In this document: piece after piece, positions 5,562-12,693 of the stretch
Numbering within the stretch: the first letter of the stretch is position 1
Layout of the letters: each line of letters opens with the position of its first letter
DNA from: an uncultured Lachnospiraceae bacterium
Lineage (GTDB): Bacteria; Bacillota_A; Clostridia; Lachnospirales; Lachnospiraceae
Reading direction: 5' to 3'
DNA: 12,867 bases
NCBI GenBank assembly: GCA_949957035.1
Contig: CATLIP010000038.1
Location: 1 to 12,867, forward strand
The notes under the pieces: model-generated
The model's database searches: none
What the model was told of the DNA's origin: nothing
What the model saw: the letters and a program-made list of their open reading frames with translations, nothing else
Position numbers and translations under genes: made by a program

Positions 5562-7979
5562 TTAATATTTTCGTAATGATTTTTTTGCATATAATACGCG
5601 GATAGAATTTAATACACAGAGCATCGCTACCCCTGTATCTGCAAATACGGCCATCCACATATTGGCGTACCCAAGGAATCCAAGTACCATAATCATGAAT
5701 TTAATCACAAGGGCAAATACCACGTTCTGCATGGCGATTCTTCCCGTCCTTCTTGCAATCCCTACTGACTCCGGAATCGCTTCCACAGAGGAGGTCATGA
5801 ACACCACGTCCGCAGCTTCAATAGCCGCATCCGCTCCGTTTCCCATAGCCGCTCCCACGTCTGCCCCTGCAAGGACAGGCGCGTCATTGATTCCGTCGCC
5901 TACAAACATTACGGCTCCGTGTTTCTTCCGGATATCCTGCAGATGCTTTAGCTTATCCTGTGGCAAAAGCTGTGCGTGTACCTCGTCAATTCCGGTCTTT
6001 TGGGCCACAGCCATCGCGCTGTCTTTTGCATCTCCGGTAAGCATTGCTGTGACAAGGCTCTGGGATTTCATCCTCTGTACCGCCGCTTTAGCCTCCTCCT
6101 TAATCACATCTGCAATCACCAGATATCCCGCCAGCTCTCCGTCAATCGCTACCAGCACCTCCGTACCATAAGCGTCTTTACGGTATTCCTTCGTATCAAT
6201 CTGATTCATTGCCATCAAGCTTTGGCTTCCGCAGAGCACAGTTCCTTCCGGAAATACTGCTCTGATTCCTTTGCCGGAAATCTCCTCTGCCTGCCGGGGC
6301 CTTACAAGATTCAGGTTTCTCCCATGAGCCTCTGCAACGATACTCGTTGCAATCGGGTGGGTAGAATCCAGTTCGCAGTCTGCCGCCACAGTCAAAATCT
6401 GTTTCTCCGTCAGGCGGTTTAAGGATACGACTTCCTGTACTACAAAATTTCCTTTCGTGATCGTTCCGGTCTTATCCATAACGACGGCTTTCACGTCCTT
6501 CAAGGCTTCTATGGCTACTCCGCCTTTAAACAAAATTCCCTGCCTTGAGCCTGCGCCGATTCCTGAGAAAAAGGCCAGCGGCACACTCAAAACCAGCGCG
6601 CACGGACAGCTGATAACCAGGAAGGTAATCGCAGTGTAAATCCAGTAATTCCAGTCGCCTGTAAAGATTGACGGGACTACGGCCGTAAGGACTGCCGCCG
6701 CCACTACCACCGGTGTATAGATTCTGGCAAATTTAGTGATAAAACGGTCAATCTTGGGCTTGCTTGCAGCCGCATTTTCCACAGAATCAAGGATTCGTGT
6801 CACCATGGATTCTCCAAGAGGCTTTGTCACTTCAAGCTTCAGCACGCCCGTATCGTTGACGCAGCCGGAGTATACGTCTTTCCCGGGAAATACTTTCACA
6901 GGCACAGGCTCTCCTGTGACAGGAGAAGTATCAATCTGGCTCTGTCCCTCCACAATTCTGCCGTCCAACGGGATACGGTCGCCGGGACGGATTAGGATGA
7001 CATCTCCCGCCTTGGCATCCTTGGCCGGAATCGTCTGCACATCATTTTCCCGGACAAGGGCCACATTCTCCGGCCGCAGGTCTACGGCCTCCATAATCTG
7101 GGAACGGCTGCGGCTTACGGCGATATCTTCGAAAATCTCGCCTACCCGGTAGAACAGCATGACGCCCACAGCTTCTGCAAAATCTCCAATGGTAAATGCG
7201 GCCAGCGTCGCCGCGCTCATCAGAAAATTCTCATCAAATACATGGCCTTTTGTCAGATTTTTTATGGCTGTCCATACTATCTCAAGTCCCAGAATTACAT
7301 ATGCCGCAATAAACAAAATCGCAGTGACGGCAGAATCCGGCATCATACGCTCCATGATTTCGCCTGCAATAAACAGGACTGCACCCGCAGCCGCCGATAA
7401 AATATCCTTTTTATTCTCCACAAAGGGACTTTCCTTTTTATGCAAAGCTGCTTCGTCCTCTCGGGGTGTCACTGTAACCTCGGACTCGATGGATGCGCAG
7501 ATTCTTCGATATTCGGGGAGCAGTGCGTCCGGGTCATCTGCTGCCACTGCCAGCTGCTTCGTTGCAAATGTTATAGCTGCCATCTTTACCCCCGGAAGTT
7601 CCCGTATCTGCCGCTCCATCTTCGCGGCACAGTTGGCGCAGCCTAGGTTGTCGAGAATGTAGATACGCTTCGGGACACCTGCCGGCATAGCCGGGGTGTT
7701 CTGGGGCTGCGAAGATTCATGGATGTGCGGATGGCTGTGGTCGTGGCCGCATCCGCAGCGGGCTTCATGGACGTGCTCCTCATGGCTGTGTGGGTGGCTG
7801 TGGTCATGGCCGCATCCGCAGTGGGCTTCATGGCTATGGTGCTCATGAGTATGGTCATGGCCACATTCACATCCTTCTTCATGACTATGAGCAGCCTCAT
7901 TATGAGCATGTTCTTGTTCTTGTCCCTGCTCCCTTCCATCCCCACAGTTATCTATGATCTTCCTTTCCTTCTCATCCAT
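5562..7979 (-). CDS. cadA: Zn/Cd/Pb-type P1B ATPase (CadA/ZntA family) with His/Cys-rich N-terminus
   Basis: This 805-residue pump exports divalent soft metals across the cytoplasmic membrane. Residues 25-90 are packed with His and Cys in repeated CGCGHDHSHPH units. An HMA domain with GCANCAAK (metal cysteines 114 and 117) spans about 104-172. The P-type core follows: TGEP 355-358, CPC 458-460, DKTGT 502-506, HP 541-542, TGD 648-650 and GDGIND 694-699. Lys760 and Asp781 (FADTG) in the last membrane helices match the zinc/cadmium/lead subgroup. The frame is open 11 codons further upstream, but AGGAGG nine bases before the chosen ATG supports this start. It is the first gene of the cluster, directly behind a promoter with an ArsR/SmtB-type operator, and 97 bp before the sensor gene. 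Confidence 0.95.
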   Translation of the reverse strand: MDEKERKIIDNCGDGREQGQEQEHAHNEAAHSHEEGCECGHDHTHEHHSHEAHCGCGHDHSHPHSHEEHVHEARCGCGHDHSHPHIHESSQPQNTPAMPAGVPKRIYILDNLGCANCAAKMERQIRELPGVKMAAITFATKQLAVAADDPDALLPEYRRICASIESEVTVTPREDEAALHKKESPFVENKKDILSAAAGAVLFIAGEIMERMMPDSAVTAILFIAAYVILGLEIVWTAIKNLTKGHVFDENFLMSAATLAAFTIGDFAEAVGVMLFYRVGEIFEDIAVSRSRSQIMEAVDLRPENVALVRENDVQTIPAKDAKAGDVILIRPGDRIPLDGRIVEGQSQIDTSPVTGEPVPVKVFPGKDVYSGCVNDTGVLKLEVTKPLGESMVTRILDSVENAAASKPKIDRFITKFARIYTPVVVAAAVLTAVVPSIFTGDWNYWIYTAITFLVISCPCALVLSVPLAFFSGIGAGSRQGILFKGGVAIEALKDVKAVVMDKTGTITKGNFVVQEVVSLNRLTEKQILTVAADCELDSTHPIATSIVAEAHGRNLNLVRPRQAEEISGKGIRAVFPEGTVLCGSQSLMAMNQIDTKEYRKDAYGTEVLVAIDGELAGYLVIADVIKEEAKAAVQRMKSQSLVTAMLTGDAKDSAMAVAQKTGIDEVHAQLLPQDKLKHLQDIRKKHGAVMFVGDGINDAPVLAGADVGAAMGNGADAAIEAADVVFMTSSVEAIPESVGIARRTGRIAMQNVVFALVIKFMIMVLGFLGYANMWMAVFADTGVAMLCVLNSIRVLYAKKSLRKY
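7729..7880 (-). repeat. tandem repeats encoding His/Cys-rich metal-binding units
   Basis: Two 42-base copies (7729-7770 and 7792-7833) differ at only 3 positions and lie 63 bases (21 codons) apart; a third, more diverged copy lies near 7849-7880. They encode the units CGCGHDHSHPH and CECGHDHTHEH of the first ATPase. Two of the three differences are synonymous; the third changes His to Arg. Confidence 0.8.
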
Positions 7980-7988
7980 TGGTACATT

Positions 7989-7994
7989 CCTCCT
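7989..7994 (-). promoter_or_regulatory. ribosome-binding site fixing the cadA start
   Basis: AGGAGG on the minus strand lies nine bases before the ATG at 7977-7979. The earlier in-frame ATG at 8010-8012 has no comparable site, so the shorter protein is preferred. Confidence 0.75.
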
Positions 7995-8035
7995 ACTACT
8001 TGAAAACGTCATGCCTCTGTCTAATCATGTTTTTC

Positions 8036-8055
8036 ATATGAACAATCATTCATAT
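8036..8055. promoter_or_regulatory. ArsR/SmtB-type operator for the metal-efflux cluster
   Basis: ATATGAA (8036-8042) and TTCATAT (8049-8055) form a perfect inverted repeat with a 6-bp centre. This resembles the TGAAC-N-TTCA type sites bound by SmtB, CzrA and CadC repressors. A further half-site (TGTTCAT, 8055-8061) extends it towards the -10 box. Being at the predicted transcription start, it should block RNA polymerase. The sensor encoded at 5105-5464 is the obvious ligand. Confidence 0.78.
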
Positions 8056-8067
8056 GTTCATGTTTTA

Positions 8068-8096
8068 ATATAACCATAAATCCTTCAAAATGTCAA
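8068..8096 (-). promoter_or_regulatory. strong sigma-A promoter of the metal-efflux cluster
   Basis: A consensus TTGACA (8091-8096) is followed after 17 bases by TTATAT (8068-8073) on the minus strand. The start of transcription would fall near 8061, within the operator, leaving a leader of about 80 bases. Confidence 0.8.
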
Positions 8097-8104
8097 TATA
8101 TATT

Positions 8105-8168
8105 CAAAAAATTATATAAAAATCCTGATACAGGTCTGCCTCTGCCATTGTACAAACCCATATCAGGA
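8105..8168 (-). terminator. rho-independent terminator of the cytidylyltransferase-dehydrogenase unit
   Basis: Just after the dehydrogenase stop codon, a stem of about 16 bp forms: TCCTGATA pairs with TATCAGGA, extended inward by eight more pairs including three G-U. It has a 14-base loop and is followed by TTTTT and a second T run. It separates this unit from the metal-efflux promoter immediately downstream. Confidence 0.8.
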
Positions 8169-8175
8169 CTTCTCC

Positions 8176-9219
8176 TTACCGCCCTATAATCTTCACATAA
8201 TCCTCTGTCTTATCCCGCATAATACGGAACCCCTTCTCTAACTCTTCCATCGAAAACCGATGGGTAATTAAATCTGCCGGTACGACTCGTTTTTCCTGAA
8301 GCCGTTTCAGCACATAATGCCAGTCATCCGATTCTTCTCCTGTAAAGGAAGAATTCCACGTTCCCTTCACAGTTAGCTGATTACGCAGTATCTTCCAATA
8401 CACCGATTTTTCCAGACTCATATCCCCGAAAGGATTGCCGACCAACATAACCTTTCCGCTAAATGAGGTCTGATTCACCGCCTGTACCAGAGTTTCATTC
8501 TTGCCGACACACTCAAAAAAAACATCCGCACCTGTGCCGCCTGTTCTCTCCGTCAGCCATAGATTTGTATCCTTCTTACGGATATCACAGTAGAACTCTT
8601 CCCGAAGACCCAGTTTCAGGAGTGTCTGCTTCTGGAAGTCTTTATTTCCAAACACATAGATATTCCGCACCCCGGCTTCCCGAAGAAATATATACAACAA
8701 AAATCCAATCGTGCCGACACCGCAGATGGCAACATTGTCGTTTTCATTGACCTCAATCCGCCTCATAGCATGGACAGCCACAGCCATTGGCTCTAACATC
8801 GCCGCTTCCTCAAAAGAGATGCTGTCCGGAAGCTTTAACAAATTCGCCTCCGGAACCGCTGCATACTCGGCAAATCCACCGTCCCGGCGCGACCCAAGAT
8901 AGCTGTAATTCCTGCACATCTCATACTGCTGCTTAAGGCAAGGCGGACACTTGCGGCAGGGAATTAACGGAAATATCCCCACCCGCCGTCCTTCTAATGC
9001 CGGACTTACCGACGCTCCTGTTTTCACCACCACGCCTGAAAATTCGTGTCCCGGAATCAGCGGATGGGAATATGCGCCATTCCGATAGATTCTGGGAATA
9101 TCCGACCCGCAGATTCCGGCGGCTTTTACCTTTACCAATACCTCATTGTCTTGTATTGCCGGCTCTTCTACGGTATCAAACTTAAGATTACCGATATTAT
9201 GTAATACCCATGCTTTCAT
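8176..9219 (-). CDS. zinc-dependent medium-chain dehydrogenase, polyol-phosphate type (GatD/TarJ-like)
   Basis: This 347-residue cytoplasmic oxidoreductase belongs to the medium-chain dehydrogenase family. Catalytic zinc ligands are Cys37 (GICGSD), His58-Glu59 (GHEF) and Glu143; structural zinc cysteines are 88, 91, 94 and 102. The NAD(P)-binding motif is GVGTIG at 167-172. The stretch YLGSRRDGGFAEY (107-119) closely resembles galactitol-1-phosphate 5-dehydrogenase. Its upstream neighbour, 26 bp away, is an IspD/TarI-type cytidylyltransferase. By analogy with the tarI-tarJ pair, it may reduce a ketose 5-phosphate such as ribulose 5-phosphate to the polyol phosphate that the neighbour activates with CTP. 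Galactitol-phosphate or another polyol oxidation is the alternative. AAGGAG lies six bases before ATG. A strong terminator follows. Confidence 0.88.
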   Translation of the reverse strand: MKAWVLHNIGNLKFDTVEEPAIQDNEVLVKVKAAGICGSDIPRIYRNGAYSHPLIPGHEFSGVVVKTGASVSPALEGRRVGIFPLIPCRKCPPCLKQQYEMCRNYSYLGSRRDGGFAEYAAVPEANLLKLPDSISFEEAAMLEPMAVAVHAMRRIEVNENDNVAICGVGTIGFLLYIFLREAGVRNIYVFGNKDFQKQTLLKLGLREEFYCDIRKKDTNLWLTERTGGTGADVFFECVGKNETLVQAVNQTSFSGKVMLVGNPFGDMSLEKSVYWKILRNQLTVKGTWNSSFTGEESDDWHYVLKRLQEKRVVPADLITHRFSMEELEKGFRIMRDKTEDYVKIIGR

Positions 9220-9245
9220 TCTTGTCTCCTTAAAAATTCAAAATT

Positions 9246-9962
9246 CTATTGAACGGTCTCTGTCATTTTCCTGAATCTTTCCAGGTCTTCTTTTGTCGTT
9301 ATTTTAAAGTTTCCCTCATCACCGGGAATCATCACAATATCCAATCCCGCCATAATTGCAGGCTCCGTAGAGCCGTTAATCTGCCTGATCCTCTCGGGCA
9401 GAAGACTTAAGTTGGCTTCATAGTAAGAACCCAGCCGGAATACCTCCGGAGCTTGTCCGGCATAGATTTCGCTTCTATTTAACAATCCTGTTATCTTTTT
9501 TCCGTCTGTGCTTGAGTAGACCGTATCCTTCATAGGCAGCACAGGAAGAACCCCGTCGTGTCCTGAAGCTCCAATCAGACAGTCTGTAATCTGTTGTTCT
9601 GAAAGCAATGGACGGGCGGCATCGTGGATGAACACGTAATCATTGTCTGACGCGTATTCCCGAATATCCTCTAAACCATGCAGGATAGAAAGCTGCCTGT
9701 TCTCTCCGGGGTCTGAAAAGCCTCGAAACTTCTTGCTGAACCCATCTTTCTCCAGCCAGCCTTGTATCTGCTTTCGCCAGACCGGGTCTGCAACAATCTG
9801 AATGGCATCGATTCTGCTGTGGAAAAACAGACGCTCTATGCAGTAGGATATAATCGGTCTGCCGGCCACCTCAATGTATTGCTTAGGGGTATCCGAACCA
9901 AGCCTTACGCCTGTACCTCCTGATAAGATTAGTGCTGTTGTCATATGAAAACGCTTATGCAT
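9246..9962 (-). CDS. ispD: IspD/TarI-family nucleotidyltransferase (CTP:sugar- or polyol-phosphate cytidylyltransferase)
   Basis: The enzyme transfers CMP from CTP to a phosphorylated alcohol. All family landmarks are visible: LSGGTGVRLG 13-22 and Lys27 (PKQY) for CTP, Arg89 (ENRQLSI), HDAARP 113-118, Asp146-Thr147 (KDTV), Arg163 (NRSEIYAGQAP) and Lys220 (FKITT). Length is 238 residues, normal for the family. The open frame extends to 10004, but AAGGAG lies ten bases before the chosen ATG; an internal ATG six codons later has no ribosome-binding site. The family includes IspD (2-C-methylerythritol 4-phosphate, isoprenoid pathway) and TarI (ribitol 5-phosphate, teichoic acids). The partner dehydrogenase and absence of ispF nearby favour the polyol role, but sequence reading alone cannot settle it. 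Confidence 0.87.
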   Translation of the reverse strand: MHKRFHMTTALILSGGTGVRLGSDTPKQYIEVAGRPIISYCIERLFFHSRIDAIQIVADPVWRKQIQGWLEKDGFSKKFRGFSDPGENRQLSILHGLEDIREYASDNDYVFIHDAARPLLSEQQITDCLIGASGHDGVLPVLPMKDTVYSSTDGKKITGLLNRSEIYAGQAPEVFRLGSYYEANLSLLPERIRQINGSTEPAIMAGLDIVMIPGDEGNFKITTKEDLERFRKMTETVQ

Positions 9963-9972
9963 ATGCTTCACG

Positions 9973-9978
9973 CTCCTT
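9973..9978 (-). promoter_or_regulatory. ribosome-binding site deciding the cytidylyltransferase start
   Basis: AAGGAG on the minus strand is ten bases before the ATG at 9960-9962 and 28 bases before the next in-frame ATG (9942-9944), which argues for the former. Confidence 0.6.
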
Positions 9979-9994
9979 GTAATCTGTTGCTGAC

Positions 9995-10023
9995 AGTATA
10001 TCAACTTTAGGCTGCTGATTCAA
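9995..10023 (-). promoter_or_regulatory. sigma-A promoter of the cytidylyltransferase-dehydrogenase unit
   Basis: TTGAAT (10018-10023) and TATACT (9995-10000) are 17 bases apart on the minus strand, about 33 bases before the chosen start. The predicted transcription start excludes the longer open frame, which supports the shorter protein. Confidence 0.72.
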
Positions 10024-10085
10024 TAACAATTCTGAGAAAAGGGCAGAAAATCCTTGAGCCCCGGCTTTTATAAACTTTGGAAATA

Positions 10086-10094
10086 TGCTATACT
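10086..10094 (+). promoter_or_regulatory. extended -10 promoter for the ATPase/nuclease relic
   Basis: TGCTATACT is an extended -10 box (TGN-TATACT) about 73 bases before the relic's start codon. No good -35 box is seen at the right distance. Confidence 0.5.
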
Positions 10095-10166
10095 ATGGGA
10101 AAGATTACCCCGAAATTCATACAGTATGCTGCCGGTCCAGCGGACACGTAAAGGAGTGGAGACGTA

Positions 10167-10890
10167 ATGGCAAAATATTTTAACACAGAGGGTCCCTGCT
10201 ATCCCGATGAACATTATATGGTGAATCCGGATACTCGTATTCAAATGATAAAAGCTCTCATTGACCATAGAAAATATTTTTCAATCACCAGAGGCCGTCA
10301 ATACGGTAAGACAACCACTCTGAACATTTTAAGCGAACATCTTCGAGAATCTTATTCTACATTTTACATCAGTTTTGAAGGACTGACTGACGCTTAATCC
10401 AGAAAATTCTATTATTGATATCGCTTCTATGTTTGGGTTTGTGAAGAATGACAACGGTGCTATGGCAATTGCCAACAGAATATTTGAAACCTGTTTTTAC
10501 GACTACTTTTTATCCGAGAAAGAAGTGAAAAACCTACTGTTTACAGCGGGAAATATCGATAGGAACCAATTTATCCGAAATGGTTTTCTGGATATGGATC
10601 TGGTATTGAAAAAGTTTATGGAACATTGGAATGATTTGTACAGTTCCGCCGATGAGAAATTTATCGAAGATAATGGGCGTAAGTTTTTCCTGTTATATCT
10701 GAAACCCATCATCAATGGTACCGGGAATTATTATATTGAGTCTCGTACCAGGGATAATAGGCGGACTGATATTATCGTTGATTACCGCGGGGAGCAATTT
10801 ATTATCGAAATCAAAATATGGAGAGGAAACGAATACAATAAGCGGGGTGAAGCTCAACTTCAAATGTGCTGCGGTATGCGCCTTAAGTGA
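10167..10890 (+). pseudogene. decayed AAA-ATPase-like / PD-(D/E)XK nuclease gene
   Basis: Two fragments of one protein family remain. The first (10167-10397, 76 residues) holds an ATPase start with the Walker A motif GRQYGKTTTL. The second, in another frame and readable from about 10396, begins NPENSIIDIASMFGFVKN and continues to 10890. It contains a nuclease-like core with RTDIIVDY and EIKIW (Asp and the E-x-K pair). Intact relatives (AAA-ATPase_like plus PDDEXK_9 domains, usually above 500 residues) have the Walker B and sensor regions between these parts. Here that middle is missing and the frame shifts at about 10385-10398, so an internal deletion is likely. The end is also lost after RGEAQL, where the sequence becomes unfamiliar. 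AAAGGAG before ATG and an extended -10 box survive, so the decay may be recent. The family's function is not established. Confidence 0.82.
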
Positions 10891-10919
10891 TAATCCAGTT
10901 ACTATTGGACAAATTATTC

Positions 10920-10978
10920 AAGTGCTGGGGGAACGGTTACAGGGGTTGGAACGCCGTTCCCCAATAAAAACTGCACTT
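10920..10978. repeat. nested inverted repeat between the relic and argD
   Basis: An inner perfect pair GGGGAACGG (10928-10936) and CCGTTCCCC (10954-10962) with a 17-base loop is enclosed by an outer pair AAGTGC (10920-10925) and GCACTT (10973-10978). No T run directly follows the inner hairpin on either strand. A weaker alternative argD terminator uses ACTGC near the argD stop (11014-11018) with GCAGT and a following T5 (10966-10970). Confidence 0.55.
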
Positions 10979-11006
10979 CAAGCCCTGTCCCACTCTCTCT
11001 GTTTAT

Positions 11007-12254
11007 CTAAGCAGCAGTCGACTTTCTAAGCCTCTTGGCAGGATATACCTCATGGACGGCGTCCTCAATAATCTCAAACGCTTTTTTACAATCCTTTGCA
11101 GTGACAATAAGCGGCGGAACCATACGGATAATATTGGTTCCGATTGCAGTAATCAGTAGCTTTCTCTCAAAGCAGGCATGCTTAATCTCCACACTGCTGA
11201 TTTCATCCTCAAATTCCACGCCAACCAGCAATCCCTGGCCCCGTACCTCTTTGACATGCGGAAGCGTACCCAGCAGATTCATGAAATATTCTCCCATTTT
11301 CTTCGCATTCCCCGCCAGATCATTGTCTAACAGTTCTTTGACTGCAGCGAATGCCGCCGCGCAGCAGACAGGATGTCCCCCGAAGGTCGAACCATGGGAC
11401 CCTGCCGTAAATGCCTTAGCCACTTCTTCCGTTGCACAGATCGCTCCAATCGGCATACCTCCTCCCATGGCCTTTGCCATAGAGACGATATCCGGTTTTA
11501 TCCCGTAATTCATATAACTCATAACCGCGCCCGTTCTGCACCAGCCGGTCTGAACCTCGTCAAGCAGCAGCAATATATCCTTCTCATCACAGAATTTGCG
11601 AAGCCCTCTCATAAATTCAGGCGTCGCTGGGTTCACTCCGCCTTCTCCCTGAACCGGCTCAATCATAATTGCGGCCGTGTTCACGGTACAGGCGGCTTTA
11701 AATGCGTCAAGATCATTATATTCCGCGTAGGTAAAGCCGGGTGTCATATCCCCAAACCCAATCTGGCACGCATTGTCAGGCTGCCCCGTTGCACTCATCG
11801 CCCCAAAAGTCCTTCCATGAAACGACTTTGCCGCCGTAACGATATTATACCTATTAGGGCCGTATTTTTCAACGCCGTACTTTCTCGCCATCTTAATCAT
11901 AGCTTCATTTGCTTCCGTTCCGCTGTTCTGGAAGAATATCTTATCCATTCCTGTTACGGTGCAGACCTTCTCTGCAAGAAGAGCCTGCGGAATAGTATAT
12001 GGATAATTGAAGGTCTGCATGATCTGTCCTGCCTGTTCCCGGACTGCCTCTACAACCGTCGGATTACAGTTGCCGACAGAATTCACCGCGATTCCTGCAT
12101 AAAAATCGAGATACGCCTCACCTTCTTCATTCCGGACATACATATCCTTGGCAGTTTCCGCCACAAAATCAAATCTTTCATAAGTCTCAATCATGTATTT
12201 GTCCACTTTATCCTTGATATCCTGCGCCGTTAATCCAATCTCTTTTAATAACAT
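11007..12254 (-). CDS. argD: acetylornithine aminotransferase-type class III PLP enzyme
   Basis: This 415-residue cytoplasmic enzyme would transfer an amino group between N-acetylornithine and 2-oxoglutarate in arginine synthesis. Class III aminotransferase features are clear: SGTEAN 111-116, SFHGRTFGA 144-152, EPVQGEGG 199-206, DEVQTG 232-237 with the PLP-binding Asp232, Schiff-base Lys261 (SMAKAMGGG), and STFGGHP 289-295. An N-terminal extension of about 25 residues (LLKEIGLTAQDIKDKVDKYM) precedes the usual start. GAGAGG lies five bases before ATG. No other arginine gene is adjacent, so a different omega-amino acid substrate such as succinylornithine or 4-aminobutyrate cannot be excluded. 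The product is often annotated more loosely as an aspartate aminotransferase family protein. Confidence 0.88.
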   Translation of the reverse strand: MLLKEIGLTAQDIKDKVDKYMIETYERFDFVAETAKDMYVRNEEGEAYLDFYAGIAVNSVGNCNPTVVEAVREQAGQIMQTFNYPYTIPQALLAEKVCTVTGMDKIFFQNSGTEANEAMIKMARKYGVEKYGPNRYNIVTAAKSFHGRTFGAMSATGQPDNACQIGFGDMTPGFTYAEYNDLDAFKAACTVNTAAIMIEPVQGEGGVNPATPEFMRGLRKFCDEKDILLLLDEVQTGWCRTGAVMSYMNYGIKPDIVSMAKAMGGGMPIGAICATEEVAKAFTAGSHGSTFGGHPVCCAAAFAAVKELLDNDLAGNAKKMGEYFMNLLGTLPHVKEVRGQGLLVGVEFEDEISSVEIKHACFERKLLITAIGTNIIRMVPPLIVTAKDCKKAFEIIEDAVHEVYPAKRLRKSTAA

Positions 12255-12313
12255 AATATCCTCTCTCCCGTCTTAAACTATTAGATTCATCTGCATTTTT
12301 CATTTTAGTAAAT

Positions 12314-12349
12314 AAAAAACGCCTACTCACCGTCCAGGCAAATAAGCGT
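12314..12349 (-). terminator. T-tailed hairpin upstream of argD
   Basis: On the minus strand ACGCTTA (12343-12349) pairs with TAGGCGT (12319-12325; one G-T pair), with a 17-base loop, followed by five T's and ATTTA. It lies about 60 bases upstream of the argD start. It may end transcription coming from the right or act as an attenuator in the argD leader. Confidence 0.5.
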
Positions 12350-12360
12350 CTTTGCTAAAA

Positions 12361-12389
12361 AACATAATTCAGTTGTTCAGAGCTCTCAA
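12361..12389 (-). promoter_or_regulatory. possible argD promoter
   Basis: TTGAGA (12384-12389) and TATGTT (12361-12366) are 17 bases apart on the minus strand. Transcription would start near 12354, immediately before the T-tailed hairpin, which makes the pairing unusual. The -10 match is moderate. Confidence 0.35.
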
Positions 12390-12628
12390 AAACTACTTTA
12401 TAAAAACCTTAGCACTTCTTTTCCAAAATATCAATCGCACATATTCACAAAAATTTCTTTTTATTTCATGATAAATCTCTTTTTTGCACAACAACGTACA
12501 CATGAGGCGGCAGCTCATCTCCCGCCTTCCGCAGATTGGACAGCACACTCCCTTACATTTAGTCGGTGATGTGAAACAGGTTACATGCCTTCTACTGTAA
12601 CAAAAACTCAATAAACCGCACCGGACGA

Positions 12629-12660
12629 GCCGCCCGCGCTTCTGAGAAAGCGCGGGCGGC
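12629..12660. terminator. strong GC-rich hairpin after the Fis-type gene
   Basis: A perfect 13-bp stem, GCCGCCCGCGCTT and AAGCGCGGGCGGC, closes a 6-base loop. On the plus strand CTG and five T's follow, whereas on the minus strand a T-rich stretch begins only about 15 bases later. It most likely terminates the minus-strand Fis-type gene, but its better T tract points the other way. Confidence 0.6.
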
Positions 12661-12693
12661 CTGTTTTTGGTCCGGCTGTTCCGGCCAAGCCGG

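Larger units (their letters stand above)
12255..12693. other. 439-bp intergenic region with several hairpins, no convincing gene
   Basis: Between argD and the Fis-type fragment I see no credible coding region. It holds a probable argD promoter, a T-tailed hairpin, an AT-rich stretch around 12390-12490, a GTTACA-N10-TGTAAC inverted repeat (12580-12601), and a very strong GC hairpin (12629-12660). A minus-strand open frame covering 12393-12776 overlaps the Fis gene in another frame, is rich in Arg and Cys and lacks a good start. Confidence 0.6.

Noticed and set aside
5662..7662. Several plus-strand open frames opposite cadA
   Set aside because: They are low-complexity Ser/Ala/Thr-rich translations of the complementary strand of a well-supported ATPase.
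7719..8003. Plus-strand frame rich in Met, Val and Ala resembling membrane segments
   Set aside because: The hydrophobic look results from reading the His-codon repeats of cadA on the other strand.
10715..11029. Plus-strand frame running through the relic into argD
   Set aside because: It overlaps the relic in another frame and then the 3' end of argD; no motif is recognised, and the 10860-10920 part may only be deletion-junction debris.
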